A stretch of 20,865 nucleotides of DNA from Clostridia bacterium (GCA_021205485.1 JAJPXK010000001.1:1-20865), one strand, 5' to 3'. Shown: positions 1 to 8,300, counted from the first letter of the stretch. The notes: generated by a model from the letters alone, not told the origin. Numbers and translations are program-made.

Positions 1-1772
1 TTGAAGTCAATTTCTGTGCCAGTTTCTTCCATAATCTTCTTTATAACGCTGCCCTGCTTGCCGATAACTTCGCCGATCTTGTCGGGAGCGATTTCAAAGC
101 TTATAATCTTAGGAGCGTACTTAGAGAGGTTAGGCTCTACAGCGGGAACGCATTCAAGCATCTTGGAAAGAATGTATTGCCTGCCCTCATTAGCCTGATT
201 TATGGCGGTGTGCATGATCTCTTCGGAAATGCCTTTAATCTTTATATCCATCTGGATGGCTGTAATGCCGTTTACGGTGCCCGCCACCTTGAAGTCCATA
301 TCGCCGAGGAAGTCTTCAAGGCCCTGGATATCGGTCATCACCTTAAATTCGCCAGTCTCCTGGTTTTTGATAAGGCCCATGGCCACGCCCGCGACGGGGT
401 TCTTTATAGGAACGCCGGCCGCCATAAGCGCCATTGTGGAGCCGCATACGGAAGCCATAGAGGACGAACCGTTAGAGGACATTATATCGTTTACCACCCT
501 TATAGCGTAGGGGAATTCCTCTTCGGAGGGAAGCACGGGGATTAAAGCCCTTTCAGCGAGGGCGCCGTGGCCTATCTCCCTTCTGCCGGGGCTGCGAAGC
601 GCCTTAGCCTCGCCCGTGCAGTAGCCGGGGAAGTTGTACTGGTGCATATAACGTTTATACGTCTCGTCGTCCAGGCCTTCAAGCTTCTGAGCCTCTGAAA
701 GCATTGCGAGGGTACAGGTTGTAAGGGTCTGCGTCTGCCCGCGGGTGAACACTGCCGAGCCGTGAGCGCGGGGAAGAACGTCGCGTTCGCACCATATAGG
801 GCGGACGTCTTTAAGGCCCCTGCCGTCGGGGCGGATGCCCTTATCGAATATCTTGGCGCGTACCTTTTCTTTAGTAAGGTAGTATAAGCTGTCTTTAATT
901 TCGCGGGTCTGCGTAGGATAGATATCGGCGAAGTGTTCCAAAACTTCTGCCTCTGCCTTGGCCTGCCTTGCCTCCCTCTCCTGCCTGTCGAAGGTGTCTA
1001 TGGCCCAGTCTATCTTTTCTGAAGCGTAGGCCTTTACTTCGGCGTCAAGGTCTTCGGGGATATGGTAAAGCTCCATTTCCTTTTTAGGCTTGCCTACAGC
1101 GGGAACTATCTCGTTTTCAATAAATTCACAGATCTTTTTGATCTCTTCCTGGCCGAACATAATTGCGCCGACCATTTCTTCGTTGGTAACCTCGTCGGCG
1201 CCAGCCTCTATCATAAGGATGGCGGCTTTGGTGCCCGCTAAGTTGAGGTGGATGGTACTCGCCTTGCGCTGAGCGGCGTCGGGGTTAATTACGTACTTGC
1301 CGTTTACCATGCCGACAACTACCGAGCCTGTAGGGCCCGCCCAGGGTATATCTGAAATGGCGAGGGCGACGGATGAACCTATCATAGCCAAAGGTTCGGG
1401 CGAGATATCAGGTTCAACCGAAACAGCCTGAGCTATTACAGTTACGTCGTTGTAAAGGCCCTTAGGGAAAAGGGGACGAAGGGGCCTGTCTATAAGCCTT
1501 GCGGTAAGTATCGCCTTATCGCTCGCCTTGCCTTCGCGTTTTTTGAATCCCCCGGGGATTTTGCCGACTGAATACATCTTCTCTTCATAGTCTACCTGAA
1601 GGGGGAAGAAGTCCATGCCTTCGCGGGGCGACGGCGACATACATACGGTAACCATTACGCAAGTTTCGCCGCAGCGTACAACGCAGGCGCCGTTGGCTTG
1701 CTCTGCGTACTTGCCCGTTTCGATAACGACCTGCCTTCCGCCTACCGTCATAGAAAATTGTTTAAAGTTCAT
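1..1772 (-). CDS. pnp: Polynucleotide phosphorylase (PNPase), 3'-truncated by window edge
   Basis: Phosphorolytic 3'-to-5' exoribonuclease that degrades mRNA to nucleoside diphosphates; works as a trimer in the cytoplasm. I translated the minus strand from the ATG at 1772 and obtained 590 residues with no stop before the edge. Seen: first RNase PH-like core (residues about 10-140), an alpha-helical linker, then the second core with PDGRG (~315), FTRGQTQ (~340), SNGSSSMASVCG (~436) and GDMDFKVAGT (~490), whose aspartates match the catalytic site of the family. A KH domain begins near 555 with the GKQG loop at ~569. The rest of KH and the S1 domain lie outside the window; family members are about 700 aa. 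An AAGGAG box at 1784-1789 lies 11 nt before the start. It follows rpsO on the same strand, the order known from many bacteria. Confidence 0.97.
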   Translation of the reverse strand, partial: MNFKQFSMTVGGRQVVIETGKYAEQANGACVVRCGETCVMVTVCMSPSPREGMDFFPLQVDYEEKMYSVGKIPGGFKKREGKASDKAILTARLIDRPLRPLFPKGLYNDVTVIAQAVSVEPDISPEPLAMIGSSVALAISDIPWAGPTGSVVVGMVNGKYVINPDAAQRKASTIHLNLAGTKAAILMIEAGADEVTNEEMVGAIMFGQEEIKKICEFIENEIVPAVGKPKKEMELYHIPEDLDAEVKAYASEKIDWAIDTFDRQEREARQAKAEAEVLEHFADIYPTQTREIKDSLYYLTKEKVRAKIFDKGIRPDGRGLKDVRPIWCERDVLPRAHGSAVFTRGQTQTLTTCTLAMLSEAQKLEGLDDETYKRYMHQYNFPGYCTGEAKALRSPGRREIGHGALAERALIPVLPSEEEFPYAIRVVNDIMSSNGSSSMASVCGSTMALMAAGVPIKNPVAGVAMGLIKNQETGEFKVMTDIQGLEDFLGDMDFKVAGTVNGITAIQMDIKIKGISEEIMHTAINQANEGRQYILSKMLECVPAVEPNLSKYAPKIISFEIAPDKIGEVIGKQGSVIKKIMEETGTEIDF

Positions 1773-1802
1773 TTTTTACATTTCTCCTTGTTCTGTTCTT
1801 GC

Positions 1803-1824
1803 GTCTACGGCGCCCGCCGCAGAC
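1803..1824 (-). promoter_or_regulatory. Perfect hairpin in the pnp 5' leader
   Basis: In the leftward transcript GTCTGCGGC pairs with GCCGTAGAC (nine pairs, one G-U) around a four-base GGGC loop. It lies between the rpsO terminator and the pnp ribosome binding site and has no U-tract after it, so it is not a terminator. In E. coli a stem in the same place is cut by RNase III and used by PNPase to control its own mRNA. That this hairpin does the same is inference; the structure itself is visible. Confidence 0.6.
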
Positions 1825-1833
1825 AAATTTATG

Positions 1834-1860
1834 AAAAAAAGGGCGACAAAAAACCGCCCT
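1834..1860 (-). terminator. Intrinsic terminator between rpsO and pnp
   Basis: In the leftward transcript AGGGCG and CGCCCT form a six-pair stem around a nine-base T-rich loop, followed by a run of seven T. It starts 7 nt after the rpsO stop codon. It should end most rpsO transcripts and let some continue into pnp, as the known terminator between these genes does elsewhere. Confidence 0.85.
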
Positions 1861-1867
1861 CTTTATC

Positions 1868-2122
1868 TTACTTTCTTAAATTTAAAGCTGCGATAATAGC
1901 ACGATACCTTTCTATATCCTTGGATTTAAGGTAGTCGAGAAGACCGCGGCGACGGCCAACCATCTTTAAAAGGCCCCTGCGGGAATGGTTGTCGTGAATG
2001 TGCGTTTTAAGGTGTTCGTTCAAGTGATTGATCCTTTCGGTTAAAAGGGCAATCTGAACTTCGGGCGAACCTGTGTCGCCTTCCTTAGTGGCAAATTTTG
2101 CGATAATTTCTGACTTTTCCAT
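1868..2122 (-). CDS. rpsO: 30S ribosomal protein S15
   Basis: Primary 16S rRNA-binding protein that organises the central domain of the small subunit. The 84-residue product carries the S15 signatures: GDTGSPEVQIALLTERI (residues 15-31), the HDNHSRRGLLKMVGRRRGLLDYL block (43-65) and a short C-terminal helix ending in NLRK. It is about five residues shorter than the common 89-aa form, the difference being at the N-terminus. The start is secured by a perfect AGGAGG at 2131-2136, eight bases before the ATG. It has its own promoter (2211-2239) and an intrinsic terminator directly downstream, then pnp. S15 commonly represses its own translation through a structured leader; see the leader entry. 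Confidence 0.98.
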   Translation of the reverse strand: MEKSEIIAKFATKEGDTGSPEVQIALLTERINHLNEHLKTHIHDNHSRRGLLKMVGRRRGLLDYLKSKDIERYRAIIAALNLRK

Positions 2123-2204
2123 TTTATTATCCTCCTGTATGGAAATTAATATGCGGAGAACAAAGCGGAGCGTGGAGTATTCGCATCCCCTTGAACCCGT
2201 AACA
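2123..2204 (-). promoter_or_regulatory. rpsO mRNA leader, candidate S15 autoregulatory site
   Basis: About 80 nt lie between the predicted transcription start and the rpsO ATG. An outer stem ATGCG/CGCAT (2182-2186 with 2151-2155) encloses an internal region. Three CTCC tetramers on the RNA (plus-strand GGAG at 2155-2158, 2167-2170 and 2174-2177) could each pair with GGAG of the ribosome binding site at 2131-2136. Leaders of rpsO in several bacterial groups bind S15 through structures that differ between groups. Whether this one does is inference. Confidence 0.4.
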
Positions 2205-2210
2205 AAAAAT

Positions 2211-2239
2211 ATTTTACCATAGTATTAACTAAATAGCAA
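2211..2239 (-). promoter_or_regulatory. Sigma-70/SigA-type promoter for rpsO
   Basis: On the minus strand TTGCTA (2234-2239) and TAAAAT (2211-2216) are separated by exactly 17 bases. The -10 matches the consensus at five of six positions and the -35 at four of six. Transcription would start near 2204, and the promoter serves rpsO and, by read-through, pnp. Confidence 0.7.
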
Positions 2240-2284
2240 CTTATTTTAAGCAAGTTTTTACAGATTTGTTTTTAGTTATCAAAA

Positions 2285-2347
2285 CCCTTCAATCAGCTAC
2301 ACTGCCAGCTTCCCTGATAGAGACGCCGAAATAGCTTGCCTGGCCGC
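2285..2347 (+). repeat. Degenerate REP-like intergenic repeat
   Basis: The stretch runs CCCTTCAATCAGC, then TACACTGCCAGCTTCCCTGA. It resembles, in order and wording, the CCCTCATC...GTCAC...CAGCTTCCCCC pattern of the copy at 20491-20596, but its hairpin arms have decayed. It sits between the end of hemZ and the rpsO promoter. The family assignment rests on this partial similarity only. Confidence 0.4.
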
Positions 2348-2361
2348 AATAAAAATATGCT

Positions 2362-3732
2362 TCAGAAAAAAAGAATGCTGCGTTTTGATATGATTTCGTC
2401 CGCTTTGGAAAGGTAAGTTTTGATATCCTTTGGCGATGCGTACCGCTCTATGCGTTCGCCGCCTGAAAATACCCTCTTGGATATGGCGTTAGCCCCCGCC
2501 GCTATGTTAGAGCAAATCTCTTCCATAACGTCTATATTGTACACGCAGGCCTTTGAAGGTTTAGACCAGCCGACGTTTTCGTTGCCGCCCGCCTGATACT
2601 TTTGCCTGTACAGGTAGTAGGGCGCGTAGCCGCTCTCCGTCAGAATATCCCGCGACAGAGCTACCATATCGCCTATCCCCTTTACGTTTAAACGGGAGAC
2701 GTTTTCTTTGAGTCTGGCCCCCGCTTTAAGCGACAATGTATGCACGGTGATATTCGCGGGGGAAAGGTCGGCCGCCTGCCTTACCGAAGATGCAAAGTCT
2801 TCCGCAGTTTCGTCCGCAAGCCCCGCTATAAGGTCTAAATTTATGTCAAAACCGTACTTTGCGGCCATTTCGTAGGCCGAATAGGTCTGTTTTGTAGTGT
2901 GTTTTCTGCCTATTTTTTCAAGAGTCGCGTCGCTGAATGACTGAGGGTTTACACATATACGGTTTACGCCGCAGTCTTTGCTTAATTTCAGTTTGTCTTC
3001 CGAAAAAACATCAGGCCTGCCCGCCTCTACGGTGAACTCGCAATTTACGTCAAAAACATCGTTAATCGCGGCATATATACGTTCCAATTTATCGCAGTCA
3101 AGCACAAAAGGCGTGCCTCCGCCTATGTAAATTGAGTTAAGTTTTGTAACTATAGGCTTCAGCGAGTAAATTTCTTTGATTAACGTGTCTACGTAGGCGT
3201 CCACATACTGCCTTGTAGCCGCAATAGGGGCGGTGATAAACGAGCAATACTCGCATTTTGTAGGGCAAAACGGCAGACTTATAAATAAATCTTCGCCGTT
3301 CGCCTTGTTTTTTAAATATATCTCCTTTTGCTCGTCTAAAATGCGTTGGATAAGGGATATGTTAGGGTCAATTACCTGAAATTTTTTAAAGAGGGGAACA
3401 AAATCCCTTCCCGCGTTTACTTCGGAATAGGCGAGTTTTGTAGGCCTTATGCCTGTTAAGGCTCCCCAGGGGAAGCTTACGCCCTTCTCCTTTGAAAGGA
3501 CATTGTAAAAGGCAAGCTTCGCGAACCTTTTAGCGTAGCGTTTAAACTCCGTATCGCCGCTGCAAACGCAGGGCTCTTTAAAGCGGTAAGTTACGCCGTT
3601 ATAATCTACAGAGTTATAAAAGACGCCGCCTTCATAAATCATTTCGTAAGAAAAATCTTCGTCCTCACAGCCGAAAAGGCGGATAACGTCCATAATTTCG
3701 GCGTTTAAAAACTCGCAATTAGTCTTAAGCAT
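2362..3732 (-). CDS. hemZ: Radical SAM protein of the HemZ (coproporphyrinogen dehydrogenase-like) family
   Basis: The 456-residue product has the radical SAM cluster motif CPTKCEYC with cysteines 156, 160 and 163, which bind the 4Fe-4S cluster that cleaves S-adenosylmethionine, and the GGGTP motif at 204-208. The N-terminal extension with PWGALTGIRPTK (88-99) and the C-terminal segment with YYLYRQKYQAGGNENVGW (372-389) are typical of HemZ rather than HemN/HemW. HemZ proteins are annotated as oxygen-independent coproporphyrinogen dehydrogenases, but that activity is poorly established and the true substrate here is unknown. The ATG lies inside the 3' end of the MBL gene (8-nt overlap) with AGGA at 3738-3741, so translation is probably coupled. 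The MBL-hemZ pair is a recurring order in Bacillota. No clear terminator follows. Confidence 0.92.
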   Translation of the reverse strand: MLKTNCEFLNAEIMDVIRLFGCEDEDFSYEMIYEGGVFYNSVDYNGVTYRFKEPCVCSGDTEFKRYAKRFAKLAFYNVLSKEKGVSFPWGALTGIRPTKLAYSEVNAGRDFVPLFKKFQVIDPNISLIQRILDEQKEIYLKNKANGEDLFISLPFCPTKCEYCSFITAPIAATRQYVDAYVDTLIKEIYSLKPIVTKLNSIYIGGGTPFVLDCDKLERIYAAINDVFDVNCEFTVEAGRPDVFSEDKLKLSKDCGVNRICVNPQSFSDATLEKIGRKHTTKQTYSAYEMAAKYGFDINLDLIAGLADETAEDFASSVRQAADLSPANITVHTLSLKAGARLKENVSRLNVKGIGDMVALSRDILTESGYAPYYLYRQKYQAGGNENVGWSKPSKACVYNIDVMEEICSNIAAGANAISKRVFSGGERIERYASPKDIKTYLSKADEIISKRSILFF

Positions 3733-4336
3733 TGTCGTCCTGTATATAATAGTTGCCGCGGCGTTCGGCCTCTAACGAGGTATCGTCTTCGTGCCCGCAA
3801 TATACGGTATAGTCGCCCTTTAGCGCGTATAATTTTTTAACCGACTGTATAAGACTGCGGGCGTCGCCCGTAGGCAGATCTGTCCTGCCTACGCTGCGGC
3901 AAAAGAGGGTGTCGCCTGTAAAAAGGCAATTTTCGGCGAGGTATGTTACCCCTCCCGCCGTATGTCCCGGGGTTGCTATAACTTTAAATTTTACGCCGGC
4001 GGCCTCAAACTCATCCCCGTCGGAAAAGGTTTTGCTGATTTCAAAGCGGGGAACGGAGTTGCCGCAAAGCGACATATACCCTTGGCTGAAGATTAGCTCC
4101 TTTTCGTCCTTGCCGCACATTACAGGAACGCCCTCGGCGGCAAATGCGGCGCAGCCGCCTACGTGGTCGTAGTGGCCGTGAGTCAGAAGCGCGCATACGG
4201 GCTTGAGGTTAAGCTCTTTGCACCGGGAAAGCACCCTTGGCTGAGCGCAGTCTATAACGGCGCACGTTTTATTATCGCCAGTGACTATATAGCTGTTTGC
4301 CGCAAAGCCCGCGGGATATACTTTAAATACTTGCAT
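3725..4336 (-). CDS. MBL-fold (glyoxalase II-like) metallo-hydrolase
   Basis: Small cytoplasmic metallo-beta-lactamase-fold hydrolase of 203 residues. The metal ligands are all visible: THGHYDH (residues 52-58), the TPGHT histidine (125), the GDTLF aspartate (142) and the CGHE histidine (182). The overall pattern, including SVGRTDLPTGD (148-158), is that of stand-alone glyoxalase II-like proteins, which hydrolyse thiolesters such as hydroxyacylglutathione analogues; the substrate cannot be told from sequence. It heads a two-gene operon with hemZ. A GAGGG box a few bases before the ATG gives a modest ribosome binding site. I see no convincing promoter in the 60 bases upstream; a TATAAG element close to the start lacks a good -35. 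Confidence 0.9.
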   Translation of the reverse strand: MQVFKVYPAGFAANSYIVTGDNKTCAVIDCAQPRVLSRCKELNLKPVCALLTHGHYDHVGGCAAFAAEGVPVMCGKDEKELIFSQGYMSLCGNSVPRFEISKTFSDGDEFEAAGVKFKVIATPGHTAGGVTYLAENCLFTGDTLFCRSVGRTDLPTGDARSLIQSVKKLYALKGDYTVYCGHEDDTSLEAERRGNYYIQDDNA

Positions 4337-4399
4337 GTAACGCCCTCTTATACTGCCATTCCCTTAATAGGAACGGCTTAATTGAATTTTGAATATTAT

Positions 4400-4430
4400 C
4401 CCCTCATCCGTCTGCTATGCAGTCACCAAG
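4400..4430 (+). repeat. Short REP-like fragment
   Basis: CCCCTCATCCGTCTGC followed by TATGCAGTCACC matches the opening of the repeats upstream of the giant gene (minus strand from 20436: CCCTCATCCGTCGGC). Only the first third of the repeat is recognisable here. It is upstream of the MBL-fold gene. Confidence 0.4.
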
Positions 4431-4599
4431 ATGAATAAGTCATAAGGGATGAAATTTGTGATTTTTATAGTATTTTATTGATTTTTGTTACAGCAATTGC
4501 TAATTATTACTGTAGTTGTTGTTTGTCGGATTTAGTGGTTACCGAAAGATAGCTGCACGCGTTATGAAATTAGTAGTAGATACATATGCTTCGTGGAGA

Positions 4600-4758
4600 G
4601 CCGTCGTCCGCGTACTCAACTATTATGAGCCGCCGCGCTCTGCTACATACTTTGTCAGTATCAAACTCTGGTTTTCTATAGACTGAGATTAGCCCTCTTC
4701 ATCGTCGCGAGACAATCTCATATATTCCGACTTTATTCAGTTTTCCCGGCTTTGACAT
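4600..4758 (-). pseudogene. Remnant of a serine recombinase N-terminus
   Basis: From ATG 4758 the minus strand reads MSKPGKLNKVGI, then after a frameshift at ~4722 MRLSRDDEEG, a stop, SQSIENQSLILTKYVAERG, two more stops, and after another shift VEYADDG. Joined, this is the start of the catalytic domain of large serine recombinases of clostridial transposons (pattern GIYMRLSRDDEE..SQSI.NQ...L..YV.ERG...V.EY.DDG). The conserved arginine, serine and DD of RLSRDD remain, but the reading frame is ruined. About 50 of the usual 500 or more residues survive, and nothing recombinase-like is seen further left. It is a dead fragment of a mobile element. Confidence 0.65.
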
Positions 4759-4802
4759 CTTATTTTTCCGCCTTCCGCCAAAGCCTTCAGGTTGTTTTTA
4801 TT

Positions 4803-5027
4803 TTAGCACATTGCGTTTAACTCATCAAGTCTTTTGGCATATTTCCTTTTGTATTAATTTTAAAATACCTGTCCGTCTGCCTGCAGGCAAGTTTTGTTAT
4901 TATCTCTTCTATATCCTTTCCGCCGCCGAATCATCTCGTTCGGTAAACTTCTGACCGCCTATCGTATACTTGGTGACAGACGGCAGATCGTTTGCGGCGG
5001 TGAAATTTGTTGCTGGTTGTTTGATGA
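4803..5027 (-). pseudogene. Broken small ORF associated with the recombinase remnant (possibly TnpW-like)
   Basis: One frame reads ATNFTAANDLPSVTKYTIGG and QKFTERDDSAAERI, ending at TAG 4909-4911. A neighbouring frame continues with KDIEEIITKLACRQTDRYFK to a stop at 4817-4819, and a third frame has KRKYAKRLDELNAMC ending at 4803-4805. The TKYTIGG..F element followed by a short helix recalls the tiny accessory proteins encoded just before serine recombinases in clostridial transposons (TnpW-like); this is a memory-based resemblance. There is no intact start or frame. Position and strand fit a unit with the recombinase remnant. Confidence 0.35.
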
Positions 5028-5035
5028 GATTACAT

Positions 5036-5070
5036 AAAAATACATTCGGAAAATTTCCGAATGTATTTTT
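5036..5070. terminator. Bidirectional intrinsic terminator
   Basis: A perfect inverted repeat with 17-base arms (5036-5052 and 5054-5070) and one central base; the core is TACATTCGGAAA paired with its complement. Runs of T end the stem in both directions (seven T rightward, five T leftward). Leftward it begins 4 nt after the stop of the broken winged-helix-like ORF and would also block read-through from the giant gene into the MBL-hemZ operon. Confidence 0.85.
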
Positions 5071-5074
5071 TTCG

Positions 5075-5319
5075 TTAAATAATTTTCGGGGTGACGCAGC
5101 GAAATACGTAGCCGCTTTCTTCCTCCACCGTTTTGCAGTCTACAAGTCCCTTTTCTTCAAGGGCTTTTAAGTTGAGCTGCATTTGCAGGGCGCACGGTTA
5201 AATCTCCTGCCAAGCCGCCTGTTCGTATCCATAAATTTGCCGTCTGCTTTGTACTTTTCAAGTATGTAATCGTACAAAAACCGCGGGGTTTCAGGTAACT
5301 TTTTTCTTCCTTTTTTAAT
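5075..5319 (-). pseudogene. Frameshifted, 5'-truncated winged-helix-like ORF
   Basis: The frame beginning at 5319 reads IKKGRKKLPETPRFLYDYIL through DTNRRLGRRFNR and then stops at 5167-5169. A shift of one frame near 5195 restores ALQMQLNLKALEEKGLVDC through GYVFRCVTPKII to a stop at 5075-5077. Together about 80 residues look like a small DNA-binding protein: a helix, a second basic helix (LGRRFNRALQMQLNLKALEEKGL) and a wing-like beta end. No start codon or ribosome binding site remains; the left-over sequence begins directly beside the strong hairpin at 5321-5350. A terminator follows 4 nt after the stop, which supports a former real gene. Family unknown. Confidence 0.5.
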
Positions 5320-5320
5320 G

Positions 5321-5350
5321 TACGCAGCCGCCGCTTGCGGCGGCTGCGTA
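5321..5350. other. Strong GC-rich hairpin downstream of the giant gene
   Basis: TACGCAGCCGCCG and its exact complement form a 13-pair stem around a CTTG loop, beginning 31 nt after the stop of the giant gene. Leftward it is followed by CATTAAAAAAGG, so it lacks the U-tract of an intrinsic terminator; rightward it is followed by an A/T-rich stretch with five T. It may protect the 3' end of the giant mRNA, slow polymerase ahead of the terminator at 5036-5070, or mark the edge of a rearrangement that removed the start of the neighbouring ORF. Confidence 0.7.
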
Positions 5351-5380
5351 ATTATTAATTTTTCAGTTCCTGTTTATTAA

Positions 5381-8300
5381 TCAGTTCCTGTGCCTCTTGC
5401 CCCTGTTGATATTCATAACCGCAAGCGCAAGCAATGCCGTTATTGCAACCGTACCGCCGACTATAGCGCTTATCGTTATAATCTCGCTCTGGCTGAGTCC
5501 GCTGTCGGCATCTGCGCTGTCTGATACAGCAACGAATGCGAACTGCGAAAGGTGCTCTACTTCAAACGTTACATTGCCATTTTCAATGCTGTAATCGCTG
5601 TTTGTAATTACGCCGTATACTTCGCCATCGTGGATATGTACAATGTAGAAGTTCTGGCCTACAAGTGATGTAGGTATTGCAACGCTTACCGTTACCTTAC
5701 CGCCGTTTGTCGCTTCTGAAACAGTTACATTTTCACCGTTAGATGTAAGGGTAATGTCGTAAACTGCCGTTACTGTAGCGGAATTAAAGTCGGTTACATT
5801 GATTACTTCATTGCTAATTTCGGTTACGGTCAGCTCGTATTCACTCTCATTCAACAGATTCATTTCTATTGTGACATCCATCACAAAGCCGCTGTCTGAA
5901 GAAATGCTGCCAGCTACGGTGCTGTCGCTTGCCGTTACAACCGTTTCTTCTGTAGGTTCAACTGCTTCGGTTATTGTTACAGTGTAGCTGCCGTATACGC
6001 TGTTGTAGTTAGCTGCCGTTACTTCGTAGTAAACTACGTATGTGCCAGCTTCCGTATATTCAGGAGCTGCTGTAAGGTTATACGCGCCGCTTGTTGTACC
6101 GTATTTGATTGTAGCCGTAGCCTCGTTTATCAACGCGCCAACTGTTACATTGCCGATATGTGCGCTGCCGTCGTAGCTGCCGCTGTAGCCGCTTGCGCTT
6201 ACAGTCATTGTTGCGTTATTGATTACGAATACGTATGACAACGCCGCTGTGCTGCCGCCTACCCACATATACTTTTCAGTATCGTTAAGCGTTACCGTTA
6301 CTATGTAAGAACCTGCGTCTGTCTGCGTTGCGCCTGTTATGGTGTATGCTGCATTTTCTGCAAGCGCATAAGTTATCGCTTCGCCTGTGTAGGTGTAGGT
6401 TGCCGTAGCCGCTGCAGGAGCTTCTACTTCTGTACGCACTACTACGGGTTCTGCTTCGGTTATTGTTACAGTGTAGCTGCCGTATACGCTGTTGTAGTTA
6501 GCTGCCGTTACTTCGTAGTAAACTACGTATGTGCCAGCTTCCGTATATTCAGGAGCTGCTGTAAGGTTATACGCGCCGCTTGTTGTACCGTATTTGATTG
6601 TAGCCGTAGCCTCGTTTATCAACGCGCCAACTGTTACATTGCCGATATGTGCGCTGCCGTCGTAGCTGCCGCTGTAGCCGCTTGCGCTTACAGTCATTGT
6701 TGCGTTGTTGATTACGAATACGTATGTAAGTACATCCGCGCTGCCATCCTTCCAGGTGTAGTTTGCATTGAGAGTTACAATTACTGTATAGACGCCAGCA
6801 TTGGCTGCGCTTGTTGCGCCGCTTATCGTGTAAGCATCATTTTCTTCAACTGCAAATATCTTTGTTCCGCCGTCATAAGTATAAGTACTTGTTTCTACCG
6901 TAGGAACTGCTACCGTCTTTGCGGTTATAGTAAGCGTTGCCGTCATGTCAGCTATTGCTTCGTAGTTTTCGCTGTCACCGCTGAACGTCGCTGTAATTGT
7001 GTATTCACCTGCTTCTGTAATATTTTTCTGCGAATAGCTTACTGTTACGCCTTCAGGTAATTCATCAGATATTCCGATAGAGTGTTCTGCGCCGTCATAC
7101 TCTACAGTATCACTTTCAAACGCAATGCCGCTCATATCGTATGTTGCCTTACCAATCGTCCAGGTATAAGTTGTTACTGCATCTGACGACCATTCGTAGT
7201 TAGCCGAATCTTTAAGTACAAGCGTTACTGTGTATGTACCAGCTTTAGTTGCGGTGTTGTCGCCGTATACAGTATAATTTTCATCACCTGTTAAGGTTAT
7301 GAATGTCTTCGCGCTGCCATCATAAGTATACGTCTTGCTTGTGTCTACTGAAGGCGATACCTTCGCTTTTGCAATTACAAAGCTTGTTGTTGCGCTTGCC
7401 GATGTGTAGTTAGCTGTTCCATCAACATATGCTTTTACGTAATAGGTACCAGCGCCAACTTCTGCAATATCAACTTCATCCTCACACTTTTCGTCGCTGT
7501 AGTAAATTACGTTTGCTTTGTCATAAGTTGCAGTAACTTCAGGCTCATTAGCTTTTTCGCCATACGTCCAGCCTTCTATTTCAATGCTTACACTGTTTTC
7601 AGCCTTGGTAATTTCTACCGTGAAGCTGCCATATGCGTCTTCGTAGTTAGCTGCTGAAATCTTGAAGTATACAGTGTACGTGTTAACATCCGTGAACGTA
7701 GGTATTTCTGATGTATAATCACTACCTTCTGTTGTGCTATACGTTACTGTATATTTGCCGTCTACCGTGGTTGCCGTTACATTTGCTTCTGCCGTATAGT
7801 CTACACCATAAACGTAAGTATAACTTTCTGCTTTAACATCAGTTATTGTAGCATTTGTAATAGTTACAGTGAATGTACCGCTTACTTCATTATGGTTATC
7901 TGCTGTTACGGTGTAAGTTATTACGTACTCATCAGCTTCTGTAAGGTTAAGATTAGCTAAGTCGCTTACCGTTATACCATTGCAGGTATAAGTTATAGTT
8001 GCATCTGTCAGATCTACAGTAGTAGCTACAACTTCAAAGTCGCCAAGATCTACTTCACCATAAGTGAATGTTACGTCTGCGGGTTTGGTTACTTCAATAG
8101 TAGCTTTTTTAATCGTCCAGCTAAAGGTCAATGTTTCGGTTGAGCCGTCTGACCATGTGTAGCCGGCATTAAGAGTAACTGTTACCGTGTAAGTACCTGC
8201 ATTCATCTGTTTGCCGTTTGTAACGGTGTAGGCAACAGTGCTTTCTAAGTAAGTCTGTTCGCTACCGTTGTAGGTAAACGGTGCGCTAACAGCTTCAGGA

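Noticed and set aside
177..545. 122-codon plus-strand ORF
   Set aside because: Lies antisense to the catalytic core of pnp, whose protein sequence is clearly conserved in the other frame.
4970..5170. 66-codon plus-strand ORF
   Set aside because: It reads across the bidirectional terminator and antisense to the broken winged-helix-like ORF, without a ribosome binding site.
6647..7060. 137-codon plus-strand ORF rich in cysteine
   Set aside because: Antisense shadow of the MBG repeats; no ribosome binding site and no recognisable domain.
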